DNA of 64,000 nt, taken from positions 163,795 through 227,794 of the forward strand of contig NZ_KI519439.1 of the NCBI RefSeq assembly GCF_000482485.1, written 5' to 3'. The first letter of the stretch is position 1. The number at the start of each line of letters is the position of its first letter. Positions 28,910 through 38,830 of this stretch are shown piece after piece. Under the pieces are notes generated by a model. That model was not told the origin of the DNA. It worked only from the letters and a program-made list of their open reading frames with translations, and made no database searches. This DNA is from Paucisalibacillus globulus DSM 18846. GTDB taxonomy: Bacteria; Bacillota; Bacilli; Bacillales; Amphibacillaceae. A program made the position numbers and the translations under genes.

Positions 28910-29875
28910 ATGTCTGGTATTTTAAAACGTGGACTGATGCAAGGACTCCAAACGACCTGGACATTAGGGAAAGTCATTTTTCCAATCACATTAATTGTTA
29001 CAATTCTTCAATATACACCTGTTCTACCTTGGGTTATTGAGAAAGTTAGTCCGTTAATGGGGATTATCGGTTTGTCTGGAGAAGCGGCGGTACCAATTGT
29101 TTTAGGAAATGTCTTAAATCTCTATGCTGGTATCGCAGCTATTATTTCATTTGATTTTACTGTGAAAGAAGTATTTATTATGGCGATTATGCTTTCTTTC
29201 TCTCATAATTTATTTATTGAGTCAGCCGTAGCATCAAAGGTTGGAATCAAATGGTGGATAATTGTTGGTGTCCGTGTTGGACTTGCTCTTATTGCTGCTA
29301 CTATAATCAACTTGGTTTGGAATGGTGGAAGTGAAATGGCCCAATACGGTTTCATTTCACAGGAACAAGCTACCATTTCTGGTTGGGCTGATATTACTGT
29401 AAACGGATTACAAACAGCGATTATTGCCGTCATCCAACTTGCTGTTATCGTTATTCCGTTAATGGTAATTATGCAATTTTTACGGGAAAAAGGTTGGCTC
29501 GCAAAGCTTTCTAATGGCTTTGCACCAGTAACGAAGATATTAGGTATGGAAAAAAATACATCCATGACATTAGTGGCAGGCCTTACAATTGGCCTTGCCT
29601 ATGGTGCAGGATTAATGATTCAAGCAATAAAGGAAGATGACGTTTCTAAACGAGATATGACTTTAGCGCTGATCTTTCTTGTTTCCTGCCACGCTGTCGT
29701 AGAGGATACACTTATTTTTATTCCATTAGGTATCCCGGTTTGGCCACTGCTAATCATTCGATTAATAACAGCCTTCCTGTTAACAATGGTTATTTCATTC
29801 CTGTGGAAAAGAGAGGAACAAGGTAAAAGAAAGGGAACAACAAATGACTATTCAAACAATACTATTCGATCTTGA
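28910..29875 (+). CDS. yvoD: YvoD, nucleoside-recognition (Gate) domain membrane protein
   Basis: The 321-residue protein is almost all membrane helices and contains two Gate-type segments, as in spore maturation proteins and nucleoside permeases (FSHNLFIESAVASKVGI; SCHAVVEDTLIFIPLG), related by an internal duplication with 'H..ESA/H.VVEDT'. Its function is unknown; a transport role is inferred from the domain. The start at 28889 is rejected in favour of ATG 28910 with GAAAGAGGT upstream. ppaX overlaps its end by 32 nt, as expected in this conserved operon. Confidence 0.85.
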   Translation: MSGILKRGLMQGLQTTWTLGKVIFPITLIVTILQYTPVLPWVIEKVSPLMGIIGLSGEAAVPIVLGNVLNLYAGIAAIISFDFTVKEVFIMAIMLSFSHNLFIESAVASKVGIKWWIIVGVRVGLALIAATIINLVWNGGSEMAQYGFISQEQATISGWADITVNGLQTAIIAVIQLAVIVIPLMVIMQFLREKGWLAKLSNGFAPVTKILGMEKNTSMTLVAGLTIGLAYGAGLMIQAIKEDDVSKRDMTLALIFLVSCHAVVEDTLIFIPLGIPVWPLLIIRLITAFLLTMVISFLWKREEQGKRKGTTNDYSNNTIRS

Positions 29876-30479
29876 CGGGACATTAATTGATACGAATAAA
29901 TTAATTAATGAATCTTTTTATCATACATTTAAACAATTTGGACTTGAATTTACTCATGATGAAGTTATCTCTTTCAATGGGCCACCACTAAGAGATACAT
30001 TTGAAAAAATTGATTTAGATAAAGCGGAAGCGATGATTACAACTTACCGTGAGCATAATTTAGAACATCATGATGATTATGTGAAAGCTTTTCCTAATGT
30101 GAAGGAAACATTAAAGGAATTGAAGAATCGTGGAATTCAGTTGGGAATCGTTACAACAAAGATGCGCGGAACCGCAATAAGAGGTATGAAGCTAACAGGA
30201 ATTTATGAGTATTTTGATACTATTATTGCACTGGATGATATTTCAAATCCTAAGCCACATCCAGAACCAGTTTTACGGGCAATGAAGAATATCCATGCAA
30301 ATCCAGAGACAACGTTAATGGTGGGGGATAATCATCATGACATTGAATCTGGACAAAATGCAGAAGTTAAAACTGCTGGAGTTGCCTGGTCCCTAAAGGG
30401 AGAAGACGTTTTACAAAAATATAAACCAACTTACATGTTACACGATATGAAGGATTTACTTGAAATCATTGGGGTGTAG
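29844..30479 (+). CDS. ppaX: Pyrophosphatase PpaX
   Basis: The 211-residue HAD-family hydrolase has motif I FDLDGTLIDT, motif II in VTTKMRG and motifs III/IV in KPHPEP and MVGDNHHDIESG. PpaX hydrolyses the pyrophosphate formed when HprK uses its phosphorolysis reaction to dephosphorylate HPr-Ser-P, which explains its place in the hprK cluster. It starts inside yvoD (32-nt overlap) with AAAGGG upstream, and yvoF begins 3 nt after its stop. Confidence 0.93.
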   Translation: MTIQTILFDLDGTLIDTNKLINESFYHTFKQFGLEFTHDEVISFNGPPLRDTFEKIDLDKAEAMITTYREHNLEHHDDYVKAFPNVKETLKELKNRGIQLGIVTTKMRGTAIRGMKLTGIYEYFDTIIALDDISNPKPHPEPVLRAMKNIHANPETTLMVGDNHHDIESGQNAEVKTAGVAWSLKGEDVLQKYKPTYMLHDMKDLLEIIGV

Positions 30480-30482
30480 ATT

Positions 30483-31004
30483 ATGAGAAACACGGAGCGC
30501 CATCCGGTCAAAGGTGCAAATTCACTTTGGCAAATATATAAAACCGTATCATTTTGGAAGGTTGTTAAAAACTTTATCATCATCCAAATTGCCAGGTATA
30601 CTCCTTTCCTAGGTGTGAAAAATTGGTTATATCGATTTTTTTTACGTATGAAAATAGGAAAGAAAACTGCTTTTGCTTTAATGGTCATGCCTGATACGAT
30701 GTTTCCTGAAAAAATCACCGTTGGAAATAATTCGGTTATTGGCTATAATACCACTATCCTAGCTCATGAATACTTGATTAAGGAATACCGTCTAGGTGAG
30801 GTTTTTATTGGTGATGAAGTAATGATTGGAGCAAATAGTACGATTCTTCCTGGAGTTACCATTGGGGACGGCGCAATAGTTTCAGCTGGCACGCTCGTAC
30901 ATAAAGATGTCCCTCCAGGTGCCTTTGTCGGTGGAAATCCGATGCAGCTCATCTACACACAAGAAGAAATGAAAAAAAGAGAACAACAAAATATCCCAGA
31001 TTAA
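30483..31004 (+). CDS. yvoF: YvoF, hexapeptide-repeat acyltransferase
   Basis: The 173-residue protein has left-handed beta-helix hexapeptide repeats in its C-terminal half (ITVGNNSVIGYNTTILAHEY; VMIGANSTILPGVTIGDGAI; VSAGTLVHKDVPPGAFVGGN). This is typical of acetyltransferases of the maltose/galactoside O-acetyltransferase group. The N-terminal 60 residues are a helical, amphipathic segment. Substrate unknown. It is the last gene of the hprK cluster and 3 nt after ppaX. Confidence 0.85.
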   Translation: MRNTERHPVKGANSLWQIYKTVSFWKVVKNFIIIQIARYTPFLGVKNWLYRFFLRMKIGKKTAFALMVMPDTMFPEKITVGNNSVIGYNTTILAHEYLIKEYRLGEVFIGDEVMIGANSTILPGVTIGDGAIVSAGTLVHKDVPPGAFVGGNPMQLIYTQEEMKKREQQNIPD

Positions 31005-31133
31005 ATGTAGAAACCACTACTATGCTAGAGTCTTTTCTTTTGATTATGAAAGTGTTAAAGCAGAATTAGTGGTGTGGTAGTTCAAAATCAAACAAAAGGT
31101 AAGTAACATGAAATATATGCGGGGCAGAAGGAT

Positions 31134-31244
31134 ATGATTATTTCTTATATGCAGAAGACATTTAATTGGAATGAAGAGCAATTATTAAGCTATACATTGG
31201 AATTAAATAATTTAGTAAAGAAAGCAGTAATGCTAGTAGAATAA
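31134..31244 (+). CDS. Possible 36-residue small protein
   Basis: ATG 31134 opens 36 codons (begins MIISYMQKTFNWNEEQLLSY; later LNNLVKKAVMLVE) preceded by GGCAGAAGGA, a modest ribosome binding site. The composition looks protein-like, with a predicted amphipathic helix in the second half. I do not recognise a family. Its length is vaguely like Spo0E-type phosphatases, but the SQxLD motif is missing. It may be a real small gene or chance. Confidence 0.3.
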   Translation: MIISYMQKTFNWNEEQLLSYTLELNNLVKKAVMLVE

Positions 31245-31259
31245 GTTATAATTGTAACT

Positions 31260-31305
31260 AAGGACCTTCCCTGGAAATGTAATAATTTCCAGGGAAGGTC
31301 TTTGT
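31260..31305 (+). terminator. Strong hairpin terminator before yvcD
   Basis: GACCTTCCCTGGAAAT pairs perfectly with ATTTCCAGGGAAGGTC around a 5-6-nt loop, followed by TTTG. The T-tract is short, but the 16-bp stem is very stable. Confidence 0.75.
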
Positions 31306-31400
31306 CCATTTAATCTAGATGTTGTGTGAATAAGGTGTATAATTCTCGTATTAATTATGGTATACTTTGTTTCGATATGTGAAAAAATAGGGGGATATGC

Positions 31401-32411
31401 ATGCAACAAGTAGAAAACAAGGAAAAAACAGCAAAAAAAACTAATAATGTTATCCCTTTTATCCCTACTGGTGATTTTTATTTTGCGAAAGGTGTCGAAG
31501 CTTTTCGTAAAAGAAAGTTTGATATTTCATTAAAGTGGTTAACAAAAGCTGTTGAAACTGCACCAGATAACCCGTTATATCAATGTCAAATGTCAATTAT
31601 CTATACAGAGACAGGTGCTTTTCATAAAGCAAATCAAATATTGACGAATGTATTGCAAGCTACAGGCGATCAATATGTAGATTGTTATTATTTACTTGCC
31701 AATAATTATGCCCATTTGGGTTTGTTAAGTGATGCGAAAAAGTTTGCCGTTTCCTATCTGGATAAAGAGCCAGAGGGTGATTTTAGTGATGATGCTAAAA
31801 CTCTATTGGATCTTATTGAAATAGATGATGATTTCGATGATGAAGATTGGGAGCTTGAAGAAGAGGATGAACTTCTTGTTTATCAAGAGACTGTCTTTCA
31901 TCATTTAGAAAATAAAGAGTGGGATAAAGCTTTAGCTTTATTAGAGGAAATGATATTAGTATTTCCAGAACATAAAATAGCTCACCATGAATATACACAT
32001 GCGCTATTCTTTTCTGGCAGACAAGAGGAAGCAATTGAAAAAGAGATAGAATTGTTGAAGGATGACCCAAATAATTTATTTAGCCATACAAATTTAGCAT
32101 TATTTTACTATGAGACAAATGCAACTAAAGAATACGAAACTCATATAAGAGCATTACTAAATATATATCCTATCCACGAACAGCAAAAGCTACGTATTGC
32201 AGTTACATTAGCAAGAACGGGCTTTTTCAATGAAGCATATGCACGATTTCGAATGCTTGATAAAACTATCGTAAAAAGCCATATGTCTTATTATCATTGG
32301 TTTAGTATGACTGCTTATCGATTAGGTGAACCTTCGAAAGCGTTAAGCTTATGGGAAGAAGGTTGCCGCAGACATCCAAACTTATCCAATGAACCAGGTC
32401 CTTGGAATTAG
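31401..32411 (+). CDS. yvcD: YvcD-like tetratricopeptide repeat protein
   Basis: The 336-residue soluble protein has TPR-like helix pairs (AKGVEAFRKRKFDISLKWLT, TGAFHKANQILTNVLQATGD, then later WDKALALLEEMILVFPEHKI), split by a strongly acidic stretch (DDDFDDEDWELEEEDELL, about residues 142-160). TPR proteins mediate protein contacts; the specific partner is unknown. B. subtilis yvcD also precedes trxB, and from memory that protein is longer, so this may be a shorter form. AGGGGGA precedes the ATG. The two-hairpin element (copy B) lies between it and trxB. Confidence 0.78.
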   Translation: MQQVENKEKTAKKTNNVIPFIPTGDFYFAKGVEAFRKRKFDISLKWLTKAVETAPDNPLYQCQMSIIYTETGAFHKANQILTNVLQATGDQYVDCYYLLANNYAHLGLLSDAKKFAVSYLDKEPEGDFSDDAKTLLDLIEIDDDFDDEDWELEEEDELLVYQETVFHHLENKEWDKALALLEEMILVFPEHKIAHHEYTHALFFSGRQEEAIEKEIELLKDDPNNLFSHTNLALFYYETNATKEYETHIRALLNIYPIHEQQKLRIAVTLARTGFFNEAYARFRMLDKTIVKSHMSYYHWFSMTAYRLGEPSKALSLWEEGCRRHPNLSNEPGPWN

Positions 32412-32478
32412 TAAGCAGATAATTAGACGGAATTTCATAAATCTTATACCCTTTAAGTAGATAGTACTAATTAGCAGA

Positions 32479-32555
32479 TAGGAAAGTAAAAAACTTTCCC
32501 ACCTGCATAAGAAAAACTAACCAGTTCGCTACTAGAGTGAAGGTGAGTTTTTCTA
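32479..32555 (+). repeat. Two-hairpin intergenic element, copy B
   Basis: GGAAAGT...ACTTTCC form a perfect 7-bp stem, followed by GCATAAGAAAAACTAACC...GAGTTTTTCTA, in which AGAAAAACT pairs with AGTTTTTCT. The inner stem is weaker than in copy A (TTCGCT/AGTGAA). The element ends about 8 nt before the trxB ribosome binding site. Confidence 0.72.
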
Positions 32556-32578
32556 AATATAGAAAGGGGCGTTTATAG

Positions 32579-33529
<951 letters not shown>

Positions 33530-33641
33530 AAAAGTTGGCAAAGTAAAAACAACTTAACGTTGCTGTAACACGCACGAAATATAAATGCGATACAATGAAG
33601 TTAACTAATTGACCCCCTTTTTAATAGATAGATTAGTTATT

Positions 33642-33674
33642 GGCGCAGATCAGATGATCTGCGTATTTTTTTGT
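33642..33674 (+). terminator. Rho-independent terminator after trxB
   Basis: CGCAGATC pairs perfectly with GATCTGCG around AGAT, followed by TATTTTTTTG. It lies 115 nt after the trxB stop. Confidence 0.88.
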
Positions 33675-33680
33675 TTTGAG

Positions 33681-33840
33681 CAGACATCGTCCGAACTGTC
33701 GAAACATCGTCCGTTTAAGGGAAACATCGTCCAAAATGCCGAAACATCGCCCCGTTTGAGGAAAACATCATCCAAAATCCGTAAACATCGCCCCGTTTGA
33801 CACAAACATCGTCCAAAATCCAGAAACATCACCCTTTCCG
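33681..33840. repeat. About 20-bp tandem repeat array (8 units)
   Basis: Eight consecutive units of 20-21 nt carry AAACATCGYCC. Two unit types alternate: GAAACATCGTCCAAAATGCC and GAAACATCGCCCCGTTTGAG, giving a 40-nt higher-order period. It begins 7 nt after the terminator and is followed by the rapZ promoter region. It is not coding: the open frame across it (33609-33800) is simply the repeat translated. Confidence 0.88.
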
Positions 33841-33878
33841 CCATAAAACGAACTAAAAAAGGTAAAATAATCATTTTA

Positions 33879-33908
33879 TTGTGGCATTAAATGGCTTACA
33901 TGTATAAT
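33879..33908 (+). promoter_or_regulatory. Sigma-A promoter of rapZ-yvcK-whiA
   Basis: TTGTGG (33879-33884), 18-nt spacer, TATAAT (33903-33908). It lies between the repeat array and rapZ. Confidence 0.6.
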
Positions 33909-33992
33909 AGATATAGTATTGTAAACAAAACTATCTTACGAGATGTAGTTCATGATATAATAAAATCTTTAGAACGTTAAGAGGTGATACGA

Positions 33993-34877
33993 TTGACAAA
34001 TGTAGAACAAGAAACAAAAATGGTAATTATTACAGGAATGTCTGGTGCTGGTAAAACTGTTGCAATCCAAAGTTTTGAAGACCTGGGGTATTATTGTGTA
34101 GATAATTTACCACCTGCATTACTTCCTAAATTTCTAGAGTTAATGCGAGATTCAACAAATAATATTCATAAAGTAGCACTCGTCATGGATCTTCGTGGGC
34201 GAGAATTTTTTGATTCCTTATTTGAGGCACTTGATTTACTAAGTGAGGAAGAATGGTTAGATGAACATATTTTATTCCTGGATGCCAATGATGAAAAACT
34301 TGTAACGAGATATAAAGAAACAAGAAGATCTCACCCATTAGCAATCGGTGATTTACCTCTAAAAGGAATAAAACAAGAGAGAAAAATTTTGGATGAAATG
34401 CGTGGACGTGCTAATAAAATAATTGATACGTCAATTTTGAAACCTCGTGAATTACGCGAAAAGATTCTCAAGTATTACTCTGAAGAAAAACAAGAAATAT
34501 TCTCTGTAAATATGGTTTCATTTGGATTTAAATATGGAATTCCGATTGATGCAGATTTAGTGTTTGATGTTCGATTTCTACCAAATCCGCATTATGTTGC
34601 CCATTTACAGCCATTAACAGGCTTGAATCCTGATGTCTCCTCCTATGTATATAAATGGTCTGAAACTCAAAAGTTCCAGGAGAAAGTGTTGGATTTATTA
34701 CAATTCATGCTTCCTCAGTATAAGAAGGAAGGAAAATCACAGCTTGTTGTTGCAATAGGGTGTACGGGAGGGCAACATCGCTCCGTTGCATTAGCTGAGT
34801 ATTTTGCCAAGAAATTAGCTGGAAATTATATAACTCATGTGACACATCGTGACATTAACAAAAGAAAGGGCCATTAA
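33993..34877 (+). CDS. rapZ: RapZ/YvcJ nucleotide-binding protein
   Basis: The 294-residue protein has an N-terminal P-loop ([20 protein letters not shown]) and a C-terminal domain with the conserved [16 protein letters not shown]. In E. coli RapZ is an RNA adapter controlling GlmS via small RNAs. In Bacillus YvcJ binds nucleotides and affects competence; the exact role here is inferred. The start is TTG 33993 with AAGAGGTGA upstream (GTG 33984 overlaps the ribosome binding site). It is the first gene of the conserved rapZ-yvcK-whiA group. Confidence 0.93.
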   Translation: MTNVEQETKMVIITGMSGAGKTVAIQSFEDLGYYCVDNLPPALLPKFLELMRDSTNNIHKVALVMDLRGREFFDSLFEALDLLSEEEWLDEHILFLDANDEKLVTRYKETRRSHPLAIGDLPLKGIKQERKILDEMRGRANKIIDTSILKPRELREKILKYYSEEKQEIFSVNMVSFGFKYGIPIDADLVFDVRFLPNPHYVAHLQPLTGLNPDVSSYVYKWSETQKFQEKVLDLLQFMLPQYKKEGKSQLVVAIGCTGGQHRSVALAEYFAKKLAGNYITHVTHRDINKRKGH

Positions 34878-34880
34878 TAA

Positions 34881-35840
34881 ATGACAGAACAGAATCTACC
34901 AAGGATTGTGGTTATTGGTGGGGGAACTGGAATGCCAGTTCTTTTGCGTGGCCTCAAAAATTTACCAATTAAATTAACAGCGCTTGTTACCGTTGCGGAT
35001 GATGGTGGAAGTACAGGAAGAATTAGACAAGATATGGCAATTCCTGCACCAGGAGATATCCGAAATGTAATTGCAGCCTTATCCGAGGTTGAACCAATGC
35101 TTGTCCAATTATTTCAACATCGCTTTGCAGATGGAAATGATTTATCCGGACATTCGATGGGGAACTTACTCTTAGCTGCAATGACATCTATCACGGGAGA
35201 TTTTTATACGGGAATAAAGGAGATTTCCAGAGTTCTAAATGTAAAAGGGAAAATCTACCCTATTTCTAATGAGAATATTTCACTTTGTGCGGAAATGGTT
35301 GACGGTTCCATTGTGCATGGGGAATCTAATATTCCGCTTCAAGGGAAACAAATAAAACGGGTATTATTAGACCCAGAGGATGTAAAACCTCTTCCAAATG
35401 CCATTAGAGCTATTGAAAAAGCAGATTTAATTGTCATATCACCAGGTAGTTTGTTTACAAGCATTATGCCAAACCTAATTATTCCACATATGGATGAAGC
35501 TTTACGTCATGCAAAAGCAAAAATTGTTTATGTATGTAATGTGATGACTCAAGATGGGGAAACTACTGGTTTCTCTGCGAGTGATCATGTGCAAGCAATT
35601 ATTAACCATGTTGGACAACAGGTAGTTGATGCTGTTGTAGTAAATAATAAAAAAATTGACCCTAAAATTAAGGATGTTTATGCTCACGAGAATGCGGAAC
35701 CGGTTGTTTACGATACGGACAAATTATTAGAAATGGGCTTAGAAATTATCGAGGGCGATATTATTAATGATTTCAAAACAACCATTCGTCATGATACAAA
35801 TAAAATTGCTAAGCTTTTATTTTCATTGATCGAAAAATAA
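34881..35840 (+). CDS. yvcK: YvcK/CofD-like gluconeogenesis and morphology factor
   Basis: The 319-residue protein begins with the nucleotide-binding [20 protein letters not shown] and [16 protein letters not shown], the pattern of CofD-like proteins. In B. subtilis YvcK binds UDP-sugars, is required for growth on gluconeogenic substrates and affects PBP1 localisation. It starts 3 nt after rapZ with AAAGGG upstream, and whiA follows after 19 nt. The transferase function of CofD is not implied. Confidence 0.93.
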   Translation: MTEQNLPRIVVIGGGTGMPVLLRGLKNLPIKLTALVTVADDGGSTGRIRQDMAIPAPGDIRNVIAALSEVEPMLVQLFQHRFADGNDLSGHSMGNLLLAAMTSITGDFYTGIKEISRVLNVKGKIYPISNENISLCAEMVDGSIVHGESNIPLQGKQIKRVLLDPEDVKPLPNAIRAIEKADLIVISPGSLFTSIMPNLIIPHMDEALRHAKAKIVYVCNVMTQDGETTGFSASDHVQAIINHVGQQVVDAVVVNNKKIDPKIKDVYAHENAEPVVYDTDKLLEMGLEIIEGDIINDFKTTIRHDTNKIAKLLFSLIEK

Positions 35841-35859
35841 AGGTAAAGGAGGGGAAAAA

Positions 35860-36807
35860 ATGTCCTTTGCTTCTGAGATAAAAAAAGAGTTAACATCTGC
35901 TGATATCGATGGATGTTGTGCCAATGCTGAACTGTCTGCTTTGATTCGAATGAATGGTACTGTTTCTATGTCACAATTAAAATACAGCTTAGATGTACAG
36001 ACAGAGAATGCAGCCATAGCTAGACGTATTTATATGCTAATAAAAGCAGGTTTTTCGTCTATACCAGTTGAATTATTAGTGCGTAAGAAGATGAAGCTAA
36101 AGAAAAATAATGTGTATATTGTACGATTAAAGGAAGATGTACACGAGATGTTGACGGAACTTGGTATTATGAAGGACTCCTATACATTAATACGAGATAT
36201 TTCGGATCACTACCTAGAAAAAGAATGTTGTAAGCGAGCTTACTTGCGAGGAGCATTTCTAGCGGGTGGTTCTGTTAATAACCCAGAGACCTCTTCCTAC
36301 CATCTAGAAATCTCCAATACTAATGAGGAGCATAATGAGGCACTGTGTAAGCTTTTGAATTCTTTTGGTTTGCGTGCCAGAGTACTAGAACGGAAAAACG
36401 GCTATATTGTGTATATAAAAGAAGCGGAAAAAATTACTGAATTTTTAAGTGTAATTGGGGCAAACATTGCATTGTTTAAATTTGAAGACGTCCGAATTGT
36501 CCGGGATATGCGTAACTCGGTCAATAGGTTGGTAAATTGTGAAACAGCCAATTTAAATAAGACAATTGGTGCAGCTATTCGTCAGATTGAAAATATAAAG
36601 CTGATTGAAAGAACCGTCGGACTTGAAGCTTTACCAGAAAAACTGCGTGAAGTTGCCACACTGAGAGTACAACATGAAGATGTTTCCTTGAAAGAACTTG
36701 GTGAACTTGTTTCTAGTGGTCAAATTTCAAAATCTGGAATTAATCATCGACTTAAGAAAATTGATGAATTTGCAGAAAAAATAAAATTAGGTGAAAATTT
36801 GTCTTAA
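35860..36807 (+). CDS. whiA: WhiA family regulator
   Basis: The 315-residue protein has an N-terminal LAGLIDADG-like domain ([20 protein letters not shown] at about 125) without endonuclease function, and a C-terminal helix-turn-helix ([20 protein letters not shown]). WhiA controls sporulation in actinobacteria; in B. subtilis it affects cell division and chromosome segregation. AAAGGAGGGG lies 6 nt before the ATG. A strong terminator follows, separating it from crh. Confidence 0.95.
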   Translation: MSFASEIKKELTSADIDGCCANAELSALIRMNGTVSMSQLKYSLDVQTENAAIARRIYMLIKAGFSSIPVELLVRKKMKLKKNNVYIVRLKEDVHEMLTELGIMKDSYTLIRDISDHYLEKECCKRAYLRGAFLAGGSVNNPETSSYHLEISNTNEEHNEALCKLLNSFGLRARVLERKNGYIVYIKEAEKITEFLSVIGANIALFKFEDVRIVRDMRNSVNRLVNCETANLNKTIGAAIRQIENIKLIERTVGLEALPEKLREVATLRVQHEDVSLKELGELVSSGQISKSGINHRLKKIDEFAEKIKLGENLS

Positions 36808-36821
36808 CTTCAATTGTTATT

Positions 36822-36863
36822 TAAAATATTCATGATATAATTAACTATCATGAATATTTTTTT
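36822..36863 (+). terminator. Rho-independent terminator after whiA
   Basis: AAATATTCATGATA pairs with TATCATGAATATTT around TAATTAAC, followed by a T-run. Confidence 0.92.
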
Positions 36864-36974
36864 ATTTAATAAGTATTATTAATGGAGTGCAAATTACGAA
36901 GCGTGCTCTGTTAAATACTTATTTTATAATTCGATAAAAATGTCACCGCTTACTTTGGGGAGGATGAAGAGAGA

Positions 36975-37229
36975 ATGGTTGAGAGGTTTGTTACAGTTGA
37001 GATTGAGACAGGGTTACAGGCTAGACCTGCTGCACAGTTTGTTCAGGAGGCAAATCGTTATGCTGCACATTTGTTTTTAGAAAAAAAGGGAAAACGAGTG
37101 AATGCAAAAAGTATTATGGGCCTAATGAGCTTGGCTATCACTACTGGGGAAACTATTAAACTAATAGCTGACGGATCTGATGAGGAGATAGCATTAAACC
37201 ATTTGGTTTCATTTATTACTAAAAAGTGA
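36975..37229 (+). CDS. crh: Crh, catabolite repression HPr-like protein
   Basis: The 84-residue HPr-fold protein has Gln15 (ETGLQARPA) instead of the catalytic His15 of HPr, while Ser46 (NAKSIMGLMS) is present. That is the defining difference of Crh: it cannot act in sugar transport but can be phosphorylated by HprK and then serve as CcpA co-repressor. GGGGAGGATGAAGAGAG precedes the ATG. No HPr gene (ptsH) is present in this window. Confidence 0.95.
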   Translation: MVERFVTVEIETGLQARPAAQFVQEANRYAAHLFLEKKGKRVNAKSIMGLMSLAITTGETIKLIADGSDEEIALNHLVSFITKK

Positions 37230-37287
37230 TTTATTTATTTGATTATGTGAAAAAGATAACATTATAAAATAGGTTACTAACATGAGT

Positions 37288-37318
37288 AGAGGGTGAGTCC
37301 TAATGGAATCACCCTCGT
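37288..37318. terminator. Hairpin between convergent crh and clpP
   Basis: GAGGGTGAGTCC and GGAATCACCCTC form a stem (one mismatch) with loop TAAT. There is no T-run on either side, so termination is uncertain. It may serve both convergent genes. Confidence 0.5.
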
Positions 37319-37326
37319 TGCTTAAA

Positions 37327-37914
37327 CTATTCTGGTTTACGTTCTAATACTTTATCGATTAAACCATACTCCACAGCACCAGCAGCTGTCATGAAGTTAT
37401 CACGTTCCGTATCACGGTTGATTACTTCAATCGGTTGACCAGTACGTTCAGAAAGAATTTGGTTTAGGTTTTCTCTCATTTGTAAAATACGTTTAGCATG
37501 AATTTCAATGTCTGTAGCTTGACCTTGTGTTCCACCTAGTGGTTGGTGAATCATTACTTCACTATTAGGTAACGCATAACGTTTACCTTTTTCACCGGCA
37601 GCTAAAAGGAATGCTCCCATAGATGCTGCCATACCAGTACAAATAGTTGAAACATCCGATTTAATGAAATTCATTGTGTCATAAATTGCCATTCCAGCAG
37701 TAATAGATCCACCTGGTGAGTTAATGTATAGGGAAATATCTTTCCCAGGATCTTCAGCTTCTAGGAAAAGTAATTGTGCAACGATTGAGTTTGCAACATT
37801 ATCGTCAATTGCACTTCCTAACATAATGATTCTGTCTTTTAAAAGTCTAGAATAAATATCATATGCGCGTTCACCACGGTTTGTTTGTTCAATAACTGTA
37901 GGTATTAAATTCAA
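37327..37914 (-). CDS. clpP: ClpP protease proteolytic subunit
   Basis: The 195-residue serine protease has catalytic Ser98 ([13 protein letters not shown]) and His123 (VMIHQPLGG), with the third residue in the conserved region about position 172. ClpP forms a tetradecamer that degrades substrates fed by ClpX, ClpC or ClpE. AAGGAGG precedes the ATG on the minus strand. Its promoter overlaps a CtsR operator, so heat-shock control is likely. Confidence 0.98.
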   Translation of the reverse strand: MNLIPTVIEQTNRGERAYDIYSRLLKDRIIMLGSAIDDNVANSIVAQLLFLEAEDPGKDISLYINSPGGSITAGMAIYDTMNFIKSDVSTICTGMAASMGAFLLAAGEKGKRYALPNSEVMIHQPLGGTQGQATDIEIHAKRILQMRENLNQILSERTGQPIEVINRDTERDNFMTAAGAVEYGLIDKVLERKPE

Positions 37915-37970
37915 TGGAAATTCCTCCTTAAAATCTATTTCTAACCATTATCCAAACTTTGGATATTTTC

Positions 37971-37999
37971 ATCATATACTAATGGTCAATGAAGGTCAA
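37971..37999 (-). promoter_or_regulatory. Sigma-A promoter of clpP
   Basis: On the minus strand TTGACC (37999-37994), 17-nt spacer, TATGAT (37976-37971). Confidence 0.8.
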
Positions 38000-38000
38000 A
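37984..38000 (+). promoter_or_regulatory. CtsR operator of clpP
   Basis: GGTCAATGAAGGTCAAA matches the CtsR heptad repeat RGTCAAA-NAN-RGTCAAA with one mismatch. It overlaps the clpP -35 element, in the right place for repression of class III heat-shock genes. Confidence 0.88.
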
Positions 38001-38103
38001 CAAAAACGTTCGACGAATATTGCGGGCCTGTATATGTAATAAAAATCACACTCTACATCATGCCCGTTAGGTAAAGGTTATAAACCTTTTCAGCTAAAAA
38101 TAC

Positions 38104-38132
38104 TTGTTTAATAAGTAGTCAGGGGTTATAAT
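38104..38132 (+). promoter_or_regulatory. Sigma-A promoter of tRNA-Arg
   Basis: TTGTTT (38104-38109), 17-nt spacer, TATAAT (38127-38132), 41 nt before the tRNA. Confidence 0.7.
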
Positions 38133-38172
38133 AGCGTATGTGTCGATTGGAACTTCGACTAACTTTATATTT

Positions 38173-38248
38173 GCGCCCATAGCTCAGTTGGATAGAGCAC
38201 TGGTTTCCGGTACCAGGTTTGTCGGGGGTTCGAATCCCTCTGGGCGCG
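38173..38248 (+). tRNA. tRNA-Arg (anticodon CCG)
   Basis: A 76-nt cloverleaf folds cleanly: acceptor GCGCCCA/TGGGCGC, D-stem GCTC/GAGC, anticodon stem CTGGT/ACCAG with loop TTCCGGT giving anticodon CCG (reads CGG), and T-arm GGGGG-TTCGAAT-CCCTC. The CCA end is not encoded (GTCA follows). It stands alone with its own promoter and terminator. Confidence 0.95.
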
Positions 38249-38251
38249 TCA

Positions 38252-38284
38252 TAACCCTAGCTATTTGGCTAGGGTTTTTTCTTT
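38252..38284 (+). terminator. Rho-independent terminator after tRNA-Arg
   Basis: AACCCTAGC pairs with GCTAGGGTT around TATTTG, followed by TTTT. Confidence 0.93.
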
Positions 38285-38433
38285 CTTCATGGAGATTTAA
38301 TCCATGTTCTCGTTGTAACGTGGGATTAATCTGAGCTATACATCAATCAGTTATAATAATACAATAAATTGCCCTCGACAAAACCATCGACTATACTATA
38401 ATCGTAAATAACATTCGAGAAGGTGACGAACTT

Positions 38434-38691
38434 ATGGAAAAAGTATTATTCTACACCAAAGAAATTTGCTCTCTATGCGATGATGCAGAGGCTTTGTTGG
38501 AAATGTTCCAAAACGATTACGAATTCGAAATTGAAAAACGTGATATTTACACGAATGATGAATGGCTAGAAGAATATCAACTTCTCATTCCGTTAATTGA
38601 AGTAAAAGGTATCCAATTAGATTGTGAGCATGTGGATTATTTTACGTTGGAAAAGACGCTAAAAGAGAATCTACCTTCAAGAAAAAAATAA
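38434..38691 (+). CDS. Glutaredoxin-like thiol protein
   Basis: The 85-residue thioredoxin-fold protein has a CxxC motif (YTKEICSLCDDAEALL) near the N-terminus and the cis-proline region IPLIEVKGIQL. It resembles the glutaredoxin family (DUF836 type) that in many Bacillaceae precedes cggR. The redox partner is unknown. GAGAAGGTGA precedes the ATG. There is no clear terminator before the cggR promoter region. Confidence 0.82.
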   Translation: MEKVLFYTKEICSLCDDAEALLEMFQNDYEFEIEKRDIYTNDEWLEEYQLLIPLIEVKGIQLDCEHVDYFTLEKTLKENLPSRKK

Positions 38692-38763
38692 GTCATTTTT
38701 GTTTGTATATATTTCTTAATATGATAAGATAATAATGTACATAGTTTCTATGTGTATTTTTTT

Positions 38764-38800
38764 GGGACATGTGGGACACATTATGAACATGTGGGACATT
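38764..38800 (+). promoter_or_regulatory. CggR operator (20-bp spaced direct repeats)
   Basis: ATGTGGGACA occurs twice with an exact 20-nt period, with an additional GGGACATG half at the start. In B. subtilis the CggR operator upstream of cggR is a pair of direct repeats with CGGGAC at the same 20-nt spacing. It lies 31 nt before the cggR start, so it should give autorepression relieved by fructose-1,6-bisphosphate. Confidence 0.75.
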
Positions 38801-38830
38801 TTTTGCCCCTGATGTTGAAGGAGAAATATC

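Larger units (their letters stand above)
31005..31400. other. Intergenic region with one possible small ORF and a terminator
   Basis: About 400 nt separate yvoF and yvcD. It contains a possible 36-codon ORF (31134-31244) and a strong hairpin at 31260-31305. A -10-like TATACT near 31360 could belong to the yvcD promoter. Nothing else is recognised. Confidence 0.5.

Noticed and set aside
33609-33800. 63-codon open frame after trxB
   Set aside because: It runs through the terminator and the 20-bp repeat array; the protein is just the repeat translated, and it lacks a ribosome binding site.
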